Shown here in pieces: positions 35,198 through 46,500 of a stretch of 64,000 nt of DNA (positions are counted from its first letter, which is position 1; every line of letters starts with the position of its first letter). The notes beneath the pieces were generated by a model that saw nothing but the letters and a program-made list of their open reading frames with translations, did not search any database and was not told where the DNA came from. Both the position numbers and the translations under genes were made by a program. The DNA is from Meandrina meandrites (Eukaryota; Cnidaria; Anthozoa; Scleractinia; Meandrinidae), in the NCBI GenBank assembly GCA_963693305.1, contig OY855916.1, positions 6,327,001-6,391,000 of the forward strand, read 5' to 3'.

Positions 35198-36041
35198 TTA
35201 AACAAAGAGTTTCGCACGGATGGAGTCCGTTTGCGTGTTTAAGCTCGGATTCCGTTCCTTTATGCTAAGCATCTCGTAGATGAGGCAATCAAATTTCCCT
35301 TGGCACTTTCGGAGAATTCGAAACTGGCTTTTGTTGAGGAGGCTTTTGTCCCCGTGGGCTTCCAAAAGGTGTTTTTCAATCGCCGAGTTTTTATGTTCAG
35401 CAATACGTTGGTGAAGGTGTCGGGTTGTGTAGCCGACATAATCTGCATCGCACAGATCACATGAAAATAAATAAACCACGCATTGTTGATTTACGATCGG
35501 AGGCTTGATTTCTTTGGGCTTGAGATCTTGTTCCAATTTCTTGCTAATAAATACTGGTTGTAGGGTAGTGCCAATCTTGTGACTGAGATCACGCATTTGC
35601 CTTCTAACCGCGTTAGCTGATGTTTGGTCCTTGAAGGGGAGACTAACTCGCAAGACACGGCCGTCTTCCACTTGTCTTTCACGTACACCGGCTGAAAGGT
35701 TCTGGATAAATTTGTTGATGGTGGAATTAATGGTCGTTGTCGGATAATCAAGTCGAGTAAAGATGGAGCGAAGTCTAGTGCATTCTTGATTGAAAGCTTC
35801 AGTTGTGGAAAATAGGGCATAAGCACGATGAATCATTGTTTTGAGCAAGCAATCTTTGTAGCGTTTATCCGTGTGGCTTTTGAAATGCAACAGCAAGCCA
35901 GTGTTTGTCGGTTTCCTGTATACTTGTGTTTCAATCTTTGTTCCGTTCTTGATTATTTCCATGCCAATAAAGGGGATCTTGTTATCAACAGGAAGCTCCA
36001 TCGTGAACGACAGGCTGGGGTGGAGGCCATTAAGGGTAGTC
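35198..36041 (-). pseudogene. Inverted duplicate of the Penelope-like C-terminal region
   Basis: Encodes on the minus strand the same polypeptide as 37402-38245: the end of the RT, the connector, a C-x2-C pair (CDLC) and the GIY-YIG endonuclease core. It has no RT catalytic core and therefore is part of the inverted terminal arm, not a gene. The junction with the main copy is at 36041/36042. Confidence 0.9.
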
Positions 36042-36066
36042 TTCTGACGACTATCAAAAACAAGTC

Positions 36067-38245
36067 TTGGATGAGGAATTAAGATCAAAGCTATCTCAAC
36101 TGAACGATCTCAAGGAAGAAGTTCGCAATGCCCACAAAGACATCAGAGAGAAATGTTCCTTGGTTCGCTACGTCGCCATTTTACGAACACTGACTTCTCT
36201 TCGCAAGAACCAACACGATGAAATGATGAGAAGTCACGTAAACAAGATTTCGCGCTTGATCTCCAAGAAATTTGATGTGAATGAGCACATTAATAACATG
36301 TCTTCTTATCGCCTTTCTTTCTTCGAGAAGCTTGTTATCTGCAGGGGACTAAAATTCTCCCTACCGCAACGAGTGTCGCCGATTGATGTTCTAGCCAGTT
36401 TTGAGAAAGCGTACTGGAAAATAGAGCCTTTACTTGAAGATCCCGACAAAAGGGAATTAGCAAGCTCGACATTACGCTCAATCGCGCTGAATTATATTCA
36501 ACGTACTAGCCCTAATCCACCCAAAGCTCTGGTGAAAGCTCTTAATCGTCTAAAGAAACGGGACGACATCGTTATTACAAAACCGGACAAAGGTTCTGGT
36601 GTTGTCGTAATGGACAAGGCTGAGTACACACGCCTACTAAGTGCAGCTTCAATCGATGATACTTCCAAGTTTGTGCACGTCGATAACGAGCGACCAAAAT
36701 CTCGTGGCCGACCACCTAAGCACTTTCATCCGCTTCTTCAGAAAGAGAAAGATGTCAACACAGTTCTACGTGAAACACTACCTAGGAACATCGCTGATTT
36801 ACTTTGCCCCAAAAGTTCCAGACTTGCTCACCTTTACGGTCTTCCCAAGACCCACAAAGCCAATCTTAGTATGAGGCCTATTTTATCTGCAACTGGAACC
36901 TATAATTACAACCTGGCTAAATGGTTAGAAGAAAAACTGAAACCACTCTCTATTAACGAGTACACCATTACCGATGCCATTCGTTTCTCTGAAGAAATCC
37001 GCAACTCACCCATTGGAGAGGATGACATTTTGGTTTCTTTCGATGTCGCATCCCTTTTCACAAACGTACCTTTATATGAGACTATCAACATCTTAGTCGA
37101 CAAAGCCTTTGCCAACGATTGGTTCAACCAAACCTATGACCTTAACCTACAAAAGGATCAACTTGCCAGACTCCTCGAAATCGCCACTACCAACCAGCTT
37201 TTCCAATTTAATGGCCAACTGTATGAGCAAGTCGACGGCGTGGCAATGGGCTCGCCCCTTGGGCCTCTAATGGCTAATGTCTTCATGTGTCACCTTGAAG
37301 ACAAGCTTACCCGTAAAGGTTTGATGCCTACGCTATACAAGAGATATGTTGATGATACCTTTGGCCAAAATGCCTAGCACGGATGCTGCAGTTGATTTTC
37401 TGACTACCCTTAATGGCCTCCACCCCAGCCTGTCGTTCACGATGGAGCTTCCTGTTGATAACAAGATCCCCTTTATTGGCATGGAAATAATCAAGAACGG
37501 AACAAAGATTGAAACACAAGTATACAGGAAACCGACAAACACTGGCTTGCTGTTGCATTTCAAAAGCCACACGGATAAACGCTACAAAGATTGCTTGCTC
37601 AAAACAATGATTCATCGTGCTTATGCCCTATTTTCCACAACTGAAGCTTTCAATCAAGAATGCACTAGACTTCGCTCCATCTTTACTCGACTTGATTATC
37701 CGACAACGACCATTAATTCCACCATCAACAAATTTATCCAGAACCTTTCAGCCGGTGTACGTGAAAGACAAGTGGAAGACGGCCGTGTCTTGCGAGTTAG
37801 TCTCCCCTTCAAGGACCAAACATCAGCTAACGCGGTTAGAAGGCAAATGCGTGATCTCAGTCACAAGATTGGCACTACCCTACAACCAGTATTTATTAGC
37901 AAGAAATTGGAACAAGATCTCAAGCCCAAAGAAATCAAGCCTCCGATCGTAAATCAACAATGCGTGGTTTATTTATTTTCATGTGATCTGTGCGATGCAG
38001 ATTATGTCGGCTACACAACCCGACACCTTCACCAACGTATTGCTGAACATAAAAACTCGGCGATTGAAAAACACCTTTTGGAAGCCCACGGGGACAAAAG
38101 CCTCCTCAACAAAAGCCAGTTTCGAATTCTCCGAAAGTGCCAAGGGAAATTTGATTGCCTCATCTACGAGATGCTTAGCATAAAGGAACGGAATCCGAGC
38201 TTAAACACGCAAACGGACTCCATCCGTGCGAAACTCTTTGTTTAA
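36067..38245 (+). pseudogene. Penelope-like reverse transcriptase / GIY-YIG endonuclease, frameshifted
   Basis: Frame 1 (36067-37377) holds the RT: a template-contact segment with PKTHK...MRPI, motif A VSFDVASLFTNVPL, motif B VAMGSPLGPLMANVF, and motif C YVDDTF, the catalytic aspartates. One base too many directly after the motif C codons (near 37365) moves the frame and brings a stop at 37375-37377; the protein continues in the next frame to 38245 with the RT thumb, linker and the GIY-YIG domain (VVYLFSCDLC, DADYVGYTTRHLHQRIAEH). Together about 715 residues, a little shorter than most family members, so the 5' end may be truncated. The enzyme copies RNA primed at a nick made by the endonuclease, by family knowledge. 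Confidence 0.9.
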
Positions 38246-38325
38246 TTTCAACATTTTAACACATCTATTGAACCATTGTTTTGAATTACTATTTATACAT
38301 TTTTATCAACTTTCACTTTCATTTT

Positions 38326-38365
38326 GACTTGATAATGACGTTAGCCTAACGTCGAAACGTCGTCG
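38326..38365 (+). ncRNA. Hammerhead-ribozyme-like motif of the Penelope-like element
   Basis: A GAC stem strand, the core UUGAUAA, a perfect 7-bp stem II hairpin GACGUUA-GCC-UAACGUC, then GAAAC and GUC followed by GUC, which pairs with the leading GAC (stem I). Compared with the standard core CUGAUGA, C3 is U and G8 is A, a paired change, and one extra U precedes stem II. Hammerheads in Penelope-like terminal repeats are established knowledge. Activity of this variant is unknown. Confidence 0.55.
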
Positions 38366-38518
38366 TTCTTAACAAACTTTTAACTTTCTTAATATGTTTC
38401 GAAATATTTTATCGCAATTTTTTATAGCTAAATGTTTAGAAAAATCGCTTCTTATTCGTAATCAACAAATTGGCCTAAAAAAAAGAAAGTTCGAAATTTT
38501 GGTTCATTTGACCTTTAA

Positions 38519-41453
38519 AAAAAGTCGAAAGCATGTTCACATTATCGTGGACGGTCAAAGGGATATTAGTTAATTACTATTTGGACGGCTAAGAAAGCCG
38601 TGGTCTAAATTGTTCAAATCATTTAAACAACGTTTATCATAAGCCGCGTCTAGACGAAGTTACTGTTTAACCGTGGCCTAACAAACAATGGCAAGTTAGA
38701 CCTGCTCGTGAGTAGGTTTAAACGTCCTTTAACAGTTTATTGTTAGTGATTCTATCCCGTTGCAGTCAACTTTTTACTTGATTTGTATTTTTTTATGCGC
38801 TTCCCGAACCTCTAAGCTGATTTAAGGTGACATTTGAATCCATTTTTTATTTCGTTTAAAAACGCAAGTAAAATTTATTGAAAATATTTCCGCACAGCTT
38901 TATGCTACATTATGTATGCAGTCCTTTAATTAAAAAGAAAGTAACGTTAAGATTGTTATTATTATTAACGTTCCTTTGGGAAATGCACGCATGCATGATG
39001 CCGAAACAATAGACGTCTAAACGTGGTCTTTCTGAGCTCCGGCTCGTCAGCGTTCAAATTGTGCGATTTAGACTCCTGTTAGCCATGGTTTATGGAGTCG
39101 TCGTCTAAACCTCGATTTAGCCTTAAACCACGTCTAATTTAGACTTCGTCTAAATTTTGGGCTCTTAATCTTTAGCACAAGCCCTTTCCCCGTGCTTTAT
39201 ACCTAATAAGCCCCCCACACTCGAACCCTTATTTAGATTGTTTTAAGTAAGAACCAGTGTTATTATCCTAGAGGGGTGGGGGGAGATGGAACTCCAAGGG
39301 GACTTAAAACATTCTGGTACTAGAAAGACATAGAAACTAGTTATGTAGTAAATACCAATTTCAGATGAAATGCCAACATAATATTGATCATAATTCATTT
39401 GTATAAAAGGTGCTATCAACCTAATTCGGCTTAATTTTTCCACATTTTATTTCAGCCCAGGTAAACCCCGACCTTTCTGCGGAGTGTATTATATTCACTT
39501 CACCTTTTTTTTAAAATGTTCCTGACGCACATTTTTCCCGCGCTTCGTGCCGGCTACATATATTGCTTCGAGTTTTGATTGGTTCACTGGATTGTCTTTG
39601 TCCTTTATGATTGGCCAGAGTGATTACTTTGCTTTCAGATTTACGACACTCATTTGAAAACTGCTCTAAGCCCCAATGACAACACATAAATTCTCCCGAC
39701 ATGTCTGTAAACATTTTGTTATAATACTTGTTGGGAGAATTTGTTTGATGATCATTTTATTAATTCTCGTAACCTTTTTTGTAAGGGTTTCTTATAAATT
39801 CTCTCTTTTCCGTCCAGTAAACGCTTTTTGTTGTATTTTGTTCTTCGCAAAAAGAAAAAGAAGTGACTTGCTAAATAGAGTATATCTCTTTCCGGAAGAA
39901 AATTTTGTTTGATTTTGTTCGGAAAAAAGGAGTACCCGATAATTCCGAAAGGTATCGTGGGTAGTCAAGCTCCTTGACTTCAGCATTTCAGGGAAATCTA
40001 AAGAAACGGCAAGAGACGAAATGGACGTAAGTTTGCGAGTGCTAAATAAAGGCAACAAAAGTAGGTTCCACAACTACAGTGTCAGGAACAGTGTATTGAT
40101 CATGTCCGAGATTAGCTTTTGGGATTGTCCTGTACGCTTTTTCCGACAACATTTCTCGAAACCGCTGTATACTGTATATGAAAGAGCAGCCACTCTTATT
40201 TTTTTGTTCTTGCATGCGCAGTCCCTCATTCCCCATATGTTTTTTTTTTAAATACTGTTGTCCAGCCATCGATGTAATGATGGCTCTTTTGTGAGGCGAG
40301 TGGCGAAATCAGCTGCAACATGCAAAATGTCTAAAAAATTGAGCAGTCCACGTGAGAAACCAATCGGAGTAGCTTCTAACGCCGAGTAAAACACGAGGCA
40401 TAACACAAATAAGGGAAAATGTCGGAAATGTCAAAAAAGCTTCCTTCTAGACCGATTACTTTTTCTAAGCGTCTATTTAACAATGTGACAAACCTCGATT
40501 TTTTAATCCTTCACAAGCATACGCGTGGCTTGCCGGAATAACTGGCTTAATAAAATGAAAAAGTCCTTTAACTAACCGCGTCGTTATTAAAAATAAGATG
40601 CTTACTTCATAATAGGGCGATAATCGAACCACTAAGGTAGCTGTCACGCGGAAAGACGTTTCCGCTAAAGGCATCGCTTGTGGGCGTATTTGACGATAAG
40701 AAGTTACCATTTTAGCGAGTTAATTAAGGGGGGAAATGTCGTAAGATACGCATGCGTGATTTTGGTCTCTCAGCAGCTTTTGTCAAATTGTATTTTGGTG
40801 AAAATAGTTGAAATGATTTTAGTGTTTTTTTTTATCATGTTCTCCATTCAATTTTCAAGAGTCGAATCTGTAGATACTCGTGTCTTTTCAACTTTAAAAC
40901 GTGAAAAATAATATAATGATATCTTAAACTTTTGGAATAATGACAAATTGTGGGGGTGAATATTTGACTCGTTTCAAATTTTCATGAGTGGGTCTACAGC
41001 CATTTCGCGATTAGTTAACCTACACAGTAAATATGCTATTTATCTCCACCCATCTCACTTCATCCCTCAACCGCAATTAAAATAACGTTTAGTTTTAAAA
41101 CCCACTACATTATTAACAATATTATTCACAGATAATTTACTTATGCATAAAACTCAAACTGATTGTCCATCTTTGCTTAAATGGTGTCATTTCCTCGTTT
41201 TATTTCAATCGCAGATGTTTAAGAATCGTTACGTACTATTAAAATGGTGGCTCTTCCGTAGACTAAAATGGCTTGGGTATAACTTAAAAGAACATCCCTT
41301 ACCAAGTTCTAAATACAGAACCTCTGAACCTTGAGTTAAATAAGATGCACTGATTTTAGCAAGTGTTGTAGGACCTCTTTTAACTTAATAGTAAAAAATA
41401 AACGCTCATTTACAATACAAACATTCTTTTTGTTGTATAAAAACAATTGATAA
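38519..41453. other. Intergenic region, repeat fragments only
   Basis: No gene recognised. 38580-39165 has TGGTCTAAATT / AATTTAGAC words at both sides, perhaps a decayed MITE. 39520-39670 is a degenerate inverse relative of the MITE at 11846-12122 (ending TTTGAAAACTGCTCTAA). 39690-39785 is the 5' part of the repeat also present at 3720-3900. From 39800 to 41450 nothing is recognised. Confidence 0.5.
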
Positions 41454-41648
41454 TAGCCCGCGTTCGATATATCAGAATTCTAACATGACTTCTAGGCTTT
41501 CTGGTAAAAAAATGCAATTTTTTGCCGTATTCCTTAGTCTGGTAGTTCCCACAAGAGACTTGATACAAAGGCAACAAAACCAATTATAGAAGTTTGACCA
41601 GAAATCCTCGGCGCCATGTTTGAATTTTCATATATCGAACGTGGGCTA
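41454..41648. mobile_element. MITE with TAGCCCGCGTTCGATATAT ends
   Basis: Left TAGCCCGCGTTCGATATATC and right, inverse, TAGCCCACGTTCGATATATG; one mismatch in the first 19 bases, with a TA likely as target site. 195 bp, non-coding. Confidence 0.8.
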
Positions 41649-43300
41649 TAACAATTGCAGTGAGAAGCTGTCGCGGTATTTAAGGTTTAGACACGCTAAC
41701 CCTTTCAAAATCGTTGCGAAACGACGAGTGGTTTTTAACTGAGACTATAGAATGTATATGCTTTTCAACACTGGAAAAGAAAATAGAACTGATATGTTAG
41801 GTCTCATAATCAGATATACACTGCGTTGGATCTGAGCGCCAAATCTTGGCTTGACAGGCATAATATGGAGCCTTGTCTGTAAAGATTCATAAATCGTAGA
41901 TTATAATTACACGTCCACATTCATTGCTCATTTTTTCCTGTGGCAAGTATCTGCTTATTTCTGTTTTAGTGTAAAACGGTTGATATATTCAGTATTTATT
42001 TTTTATTTGAAGCCAATATTAAACAGACCATCTTGAGCCCTTATTCCATAAAAAATCTTCCGCTCAACACCACATTAACACTCCTAGTCCTAGTCCTAGT
42101 GCTCCTGACAAGCCACATTAATTAAAAAAACTGTAGCAGTTTTGTTCGCTTTTGAAAATTAAATTGAACTTTTTTCTTGATTGCAAGCTGCACTATCATG
42201 ATTTTCAATCTTGGCTTGTGCCTTATCTGCAGATAAAAAAACGGGTTCGCTTTCATGTGTACTGAAATAAACCGCCAAACATTATTTTATTATTTATCCT
42301 AAGATCTAAAACGCAGGAAATACGAGCGTTTATCGTTTAAATTGCGCCGTTTTCGCCATGGTTATAAATTCGCAAAAAAACAGAGGAGAATAAATGAAAA
42401 TATATCTGCTGTGAGAGTCTGGCTGGATTAACAGGTTCGTGGCTTCTTTTTCTACCCTTCTTAGAATGAAAGACTGTTAGAGATCTCTAAATCAGTGAAT
42501 ATTCAAAATCACTTTTGCTGAAGTCCGCATTATTATGAGATGTAACTATAGGTAATGAAATAATACCTCGTCAAATTGGCCAGTTAAACTCTAACATAAA
42601 ATGAGCAAATCGAATAATTTGCTTGATGTCCAGACGAGGGTTTTGATGTTGTTTAGTGTACTGTGATGCTGCGATGACTGTATTTTCAAAGGAAGAAAAT
42701 ATCGTTCACATTTATTCTACGTTATAAAAAAGAAACATCACTCAATAATGTTCCCTAGTCGTATATTAAACAGCAGTGAATTCAATACAAAGATTATTGT
42801 TCACTGTTGCTTTTATCTACAGCACAGGCAGCTCTTTCTATCTCAAGAGATCAGCGGCAAAGCTCTTTATTTTTCTTCTCTATTGCACGTGTTAATTGAT
42901 GCTTATAGAGGCCTTTCATGATAAGGTATATTTGGGGGAAAGGATTACCAATTTAAAACAAAAACACTACAGAAAATCTAGGAGAGTTCGTTACATTCAC
43001 TGTTTTTAGGCCTATGTACTAGTAGTACATAAAAGTTGAGTCACGTATTTTCGTTGACGCTCGCGTTTTAATTACTAGAATGCCTCGGTAAGCAAAAGTC
43101 CCTTTTACATTCAACAATTAGACTACGAACTTGAGGATTGCAGTCCAAAACCTACAATTTTATGTACTCTTAGGCAAAATAAAACAAGAATAATTGGCCC
43201 TTTAAAAAGTAACGCGCGCGAAAGAACCAATCAGGTTCGCGGATTTCCAATAGAACAAGACTTCAGGAGCTTCTACTAAGACAGAATATTATTCCCTAAA
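41649..43300. other. Intergenic region, nothing recognised
   Basis: AT-rich with no long open frame, no clear inverted repeat and no tRNA-like sequence noted. A single MITE end of the CAATTAGACTRCGARCTTGA type is at about 43118. Confidence 0.4.
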
Positions 43301-43304
43301 AGGG

Positions 43305-43480
43305 AGTAGTCCACTACCTCTTGTGAACCTCTAATTTCAAAGGCATCATTCTAAAACAATATTGCTCATTGTCCTCAGGGATAGGGGCATTGTTTGTGCC
43401 CTTTGTCCTATTGTTCTTATGGCCAATCATGTGAGATGTTCAATGAGGTGCTGGTCGACTCCTAAAAGGCCATTCATAGA
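43305..43480. repeat. Interspersed repeat related to 22670-22835
   Basis: Both stretches share GTGAACCTCT, AAAACAATAT-GCT-ATTGTC, GG-GCA-TTGTTTGTG, CCTATTGTTCT/CCTGTTGTTCTC and CAATCATGTG in order. Partial inverse similarity to the 15390 and 24435 stretches suggests one family. Confidence 0.55.
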
Positions 43481-43904
43481 AGACAGCCTTTGTCAAATTG
43501 ACTGTTCTTAGTCTTCACACTTTTATCACAAAGCGTAAATCAACATTTAGCATAAATTTCCGGCGTCTCTTTAGGTCGCTTCTCAAACTAGCTCATTAAA
43601 ATACATCAAGTTAAAAAAAATCATAACCGTGAAGGGGGTTTGGATACCCGGTCGATCTTAGTATAGATTTTTACGATTTTATTTCTCCGTTTACTCCTTA
43701 GTTTCTGTTTCGATTGAAAAGATATATTAAACAATCGAGACAGTTTTTCATTGGCTATCCAAACACCTCGAATTTCGTCAAAAATATTCCGCTGCGAGTC
43801 GTATTTTCAACTCTCTTCTCGGTGGATATCCCGATGAAACACTGTCTCTCGTGTTTGATAAATTACTTACCACATAGTTCGGCTGAATTCAGGCTACAAA
43901 TTAG

Positions 43905-44105
43905 TGGGTCTTGTTTTTGTGCCCGGGCTTCTTTATGTTTTGTTTGTTTTAATGTGGCCCTGGTTCGATTCTGACCAGGTGCCATGTGTGGTTCGAGGTT
44001 GCTGTTGGTTCTCATTCTTCTTCCGAGGGGTTTTCCCCCTGTTATCGGTACGTTTTCCTCCCTAAAACAAAAGCAACATTCCAAATTCCAATTCGATCTG
44101 GATAG
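43905..44105 (+). mobile_element. SINE fragment
   Basis: Contains CCTGGTTCGATTCTGACCAG (B-box-like), GTTGCTGTTGGTTCTCATTC, GAGGGGTTTTCCCCCTGTTA and CATTCCAAATTCCAATTCGA, which I recognise as the 3' part of a SINE type abundant in related genomes. The head is diverged. It lies about 300 bp upstream of the secreted-peptide gene at 44399. Confidence 0.5.
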
Positions 44106-44289
44106 AGGACCTGCATGAGAACAAGCTAGAGCTGATGGAGCTTCCTCTCTAACTATAGAAAAAATTTTGATTTTATTTTATATAGTTTAAAATATAGAGA
44201 ATATTACCTAGGACTGACTTTTGGGAGAAGCCATACAATCTGACAAGATTTGTGTTACATTGTGGTAACCATATTTCTTTGCCTTTCTG

Positions 44290-44310
44290 TTATAAAACCA
44301 GGGTATAAAA
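44290..44310 (+). promoter_or_regulatory. TATA boxes of the first peptide gene
   Basis: TATAAAA occurs at about 44291 and again at 44304 (GGGTATAAAACG), 90-110 bases before the ATG at 44399. The second copy would place transcription start near 44335, leaving a short 5' leader. Confidence 0.6.
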
Positions 44311-44398
44311 CGTCACTCTTCCTTTCGTATCTGTAAATCTCTTATTCTCTGCTTCACAGAACGGCCGGATTATTATAAAATACATTTCTGGAGGAGCC

Positions 44399-45955
44399 AT
44401 GCAATCGGACAAAACTGGCCGCGTTATCTTAGTCGTTCTCTTCGCTGTCCTTTGCGTCCTTAATCTATCAGGAGATGCTTATATACGAGAAGGAAGAACT
44501 ATGGACTTAAAAGCTTTCCTGAAGAAGAAAGCTTTACTTAGAAATAGCCGTAGTGGTATCAACCACGAAAGAAAGGGATACGCAACAAGTATATTAAGGG
44601 GTAAGTGTAAAAGTAACCGCTAAACTTTTGCGGCTAGGTGACCTTTGGGGGCTGTCGCTTTCGTGAGTGAGCCCGCGATGTGGCGCGTGCACAACCTTCG
44701 TCCCCCGGGGTCTTCGCGACAATTTTCAAAATGGCGGCTCGTCGGGCGCTCCCACCGGCAGTTATGAAACGAGGAGAAGACCCGTTCGCAAAGGCGTCAA
44801 TTCTATTGAGAGCATTTGGGGTAAAATATTCGAACGATGAAACGCAGCCATGACTAAAAGCCACACAGTTTTTACTGAACAGAAATTAAGGCTGTCTTGT
44901 AAACGTGTATTTCAAAATGTATTATCTTCTGAAGTGTGGGTGTCTCGTGTCTTACGTATGGCGAAACGCCATCCACAACGAAGTTCCTTTACGATGAAAG
45001 ATAATTCATTCCAGTTCCCAACCGTGCTTTCATGTTTTTAGAGAAAGGAAAATATTCGCATGTGACCACTCAGCAAACTCAGTATCGATCTTTTGTTTTC
45101 AATGAAGCTGCACACATTTTCATAGCCCGGGCAGAAACGAGAACAAGATTAGATCCAGAGAGGGGGGCTTAGTGAGGTTTTGTGAAAACAGCGCTAAAAC
45201 ATTAAAAAGTGGACTTCATTTCTTTTACATGTATCCTAACTAAAACACGATTTAAAACAGCCCCTCCCCCCCCCTCCTCATTCCCTATCAATCCCTACCT
45301 CAGAAGGTCTTGAAAAAATATCCCCTTCCCGGGAGGGGCTTGATAGAACTTTTAGGATAGATAACTATCCAACACGAAACAAGTTCCGTCAAAGGCTAGT
45401 TGTCAGGTGCAAAGGAGTCAAATTCGGAGTCGTAATCAGAAACACAGAGCGTTATAACTGAACTGAAAATCAACCTGACGGAGTCGAAAGCAGAGTTGCG
45501 ATTCTGCTTATGACTCCGTCGCTTATGATTTAGTGTAAACCTGATTGGGAAGCACTCGGCATGCTCGGAGGGCGTGAGAACTAGCAATGTCATTGGTTTG
45601 TCCTTCAGCTTCTACTTGTGACTCCAACAATCTCTCTTTCACTGGATCATAAGCGACGGAGTCATAAGCAGAGTCGGAAGAAAATCAGATATGTCCAGGA
45701 TTGAACGCTAATGAGATGCACGCTCTTTATAATAAGCATCACAAAGTGTCCTCACTGATTAAAGTTCACCTAAACACACATAATTCCGTCAAATATGAAG
45801 TAGTATGAAAATGGTCAATAACACAGTCATATATGAAGTACTTGCTGAACAATACCTGCGTTCAATCCTGGACATAAGTGGCCACTCTCTTATAATGTCT
45901 GCACTGTTTCCTTCCAGATATTACCAGAAAGACCCAAAGTGAAGACCATCGATGA
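44399..45955 (+). CDS. Small secreted basic peptide precursor 1
   Basis: Two coding exons, 44399-44600 and 45918-45955, joined by a GT-AG phase-1 intron; 79 aa. Seen: hydrophobic signal peptide (residues 9-24, VILVVLFAVLCVLNLSG) and then a Lys/Arg-rich, nearly cysteine-free remainder (DLKAFLKKKALLRNSR; C-terminus DITRKTQSEDHR). The only Cys is inside the signal sequence. The intron carries two MITEs. It shares the phase-1 junction and general plan with the genes at 58162 and 62145, but its N-terminus is not clearly alignable to them. Function unknown; a secreted regulatory or antimicrobial-like peptide is possible but not shown. Confidence 0.6.
45398..45682. repeat. MITE with GACTCCGTCGCTTATGAT arms
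   Basis: Perfect 24-bp inverted arms at 45506-45529 and 45646-45669 (GCTTATGACTCCGTCGCTTA and inverse) plus looser outer GGAGTC words. Lies inside the intron of peptide gene 1. Confidence 0.7.
45691..45875. repeat. MITE with ATGTCCAGGATTGAACG ends (copy A)
   Basis: Ends ATGTCCAGGATTGAACGC and, inversely, ATGTCCAGGATTGAACGC: a perfect 18-bp pair. Interior GCATCACAAAGTGTCCTCA and CAGTCATATATGAAGTAC are shared with 58466-58656. It occupies the intron of peptide gene 1, about 40 bp before its last exon. Confidence 0.8.
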
Positions 45956-46232
45956 TGTACTCTCCCATGAGCCTTACCAAACAAACGTTTTTAAATTTTA
46001 GTGTTAATTAACATGCTATGAACCACATATTGCAGGGATATATATGATGCCCTTTTTACGTCATAGAATACCACTGCATCGTCTTCAGTTAGAAATGGTT
46101 ATTTTTGAAACAACAAAACAGAATGTATTAGAATGTTTTGGAATGTCGTATGATCAGGCGTCGCGTAGGATTTTAACTTTCTCCTCCCTCTTTGGAAAAC
46201 AATGTTCGTTTGCAAATACTGTGGTGTGAGAC

Positions 46233-46384
46233 TCACGAACTCAGTCGAGCATCACATGTTCCTAATAATAACAACAATAATGATGTTGATGATGATGATG
46301 ACAATACAATAGGTGTTTTACCGACTGCCGAAGTGACTCTACACTGATATGATGCAAATAAAAAAAAATAATAACAGGAAAAAC

Positions 46385-46450
<66 letters not shown>

Positions 46451-46500
46451 TCTGACTAATTACTGACAGCAGTAAAAACAACAACGATAAAAAATAACAA
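46233..46500. repeat. AAT/ATA trinucleotide microsatellite
   Basis: An almost uninterrupted AAT repeat runs about 46386-46450, with degenerate ATGATG/AACAAT words on both sides. Confidence 0.9.

Larger units (their letters stand above)
35011..38458 (+). mobile_element. Penelope-like retroelement with inverted terminal arm
   Basis: Forward copy 36042-38433 plus a reverse-orientation copy of its last 1.03 kb at 35011-36041. The two arms (35011-36041 and 37402-38433) encode identical proteins and appear identical at base level. A 13-bp direct repeat TAATCAACAAATT flanks the insertion (34998-35010 and 38459-38471), with 25 extra bases between the right arm and the right repeat. An inverted partial copy next to a main copy is a known Penelope-like layout. 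It is inserted in the TTAA transposon about 40 bp from its right end. Confidence 0.92.
33217..38514. mobile_element. Kolobok-type (TTAA) DNA transposon remnant, split by a retroelement
   Basis: Ends are a perfect 24-bp inverted repeat beginning AGGTCAAATGAACC (33217-33240 and 38491-38514), flanked on both sides by TTAA (33213-33216 and 38515-38518). TTAA duplication together with an internal THAP-domain exon (34369-34773) fits the Kolobok superfamily by established knowledge. After removing the Penelope-like insertion, the element is only about 1.85 kb and no DDE-type catalytic region is visible, so it is an internally deleted, non-autonomous derivative. Superfamily is inference; piggyBac also uses TTAA but lacks THAP. 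Confidence 0.75.
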
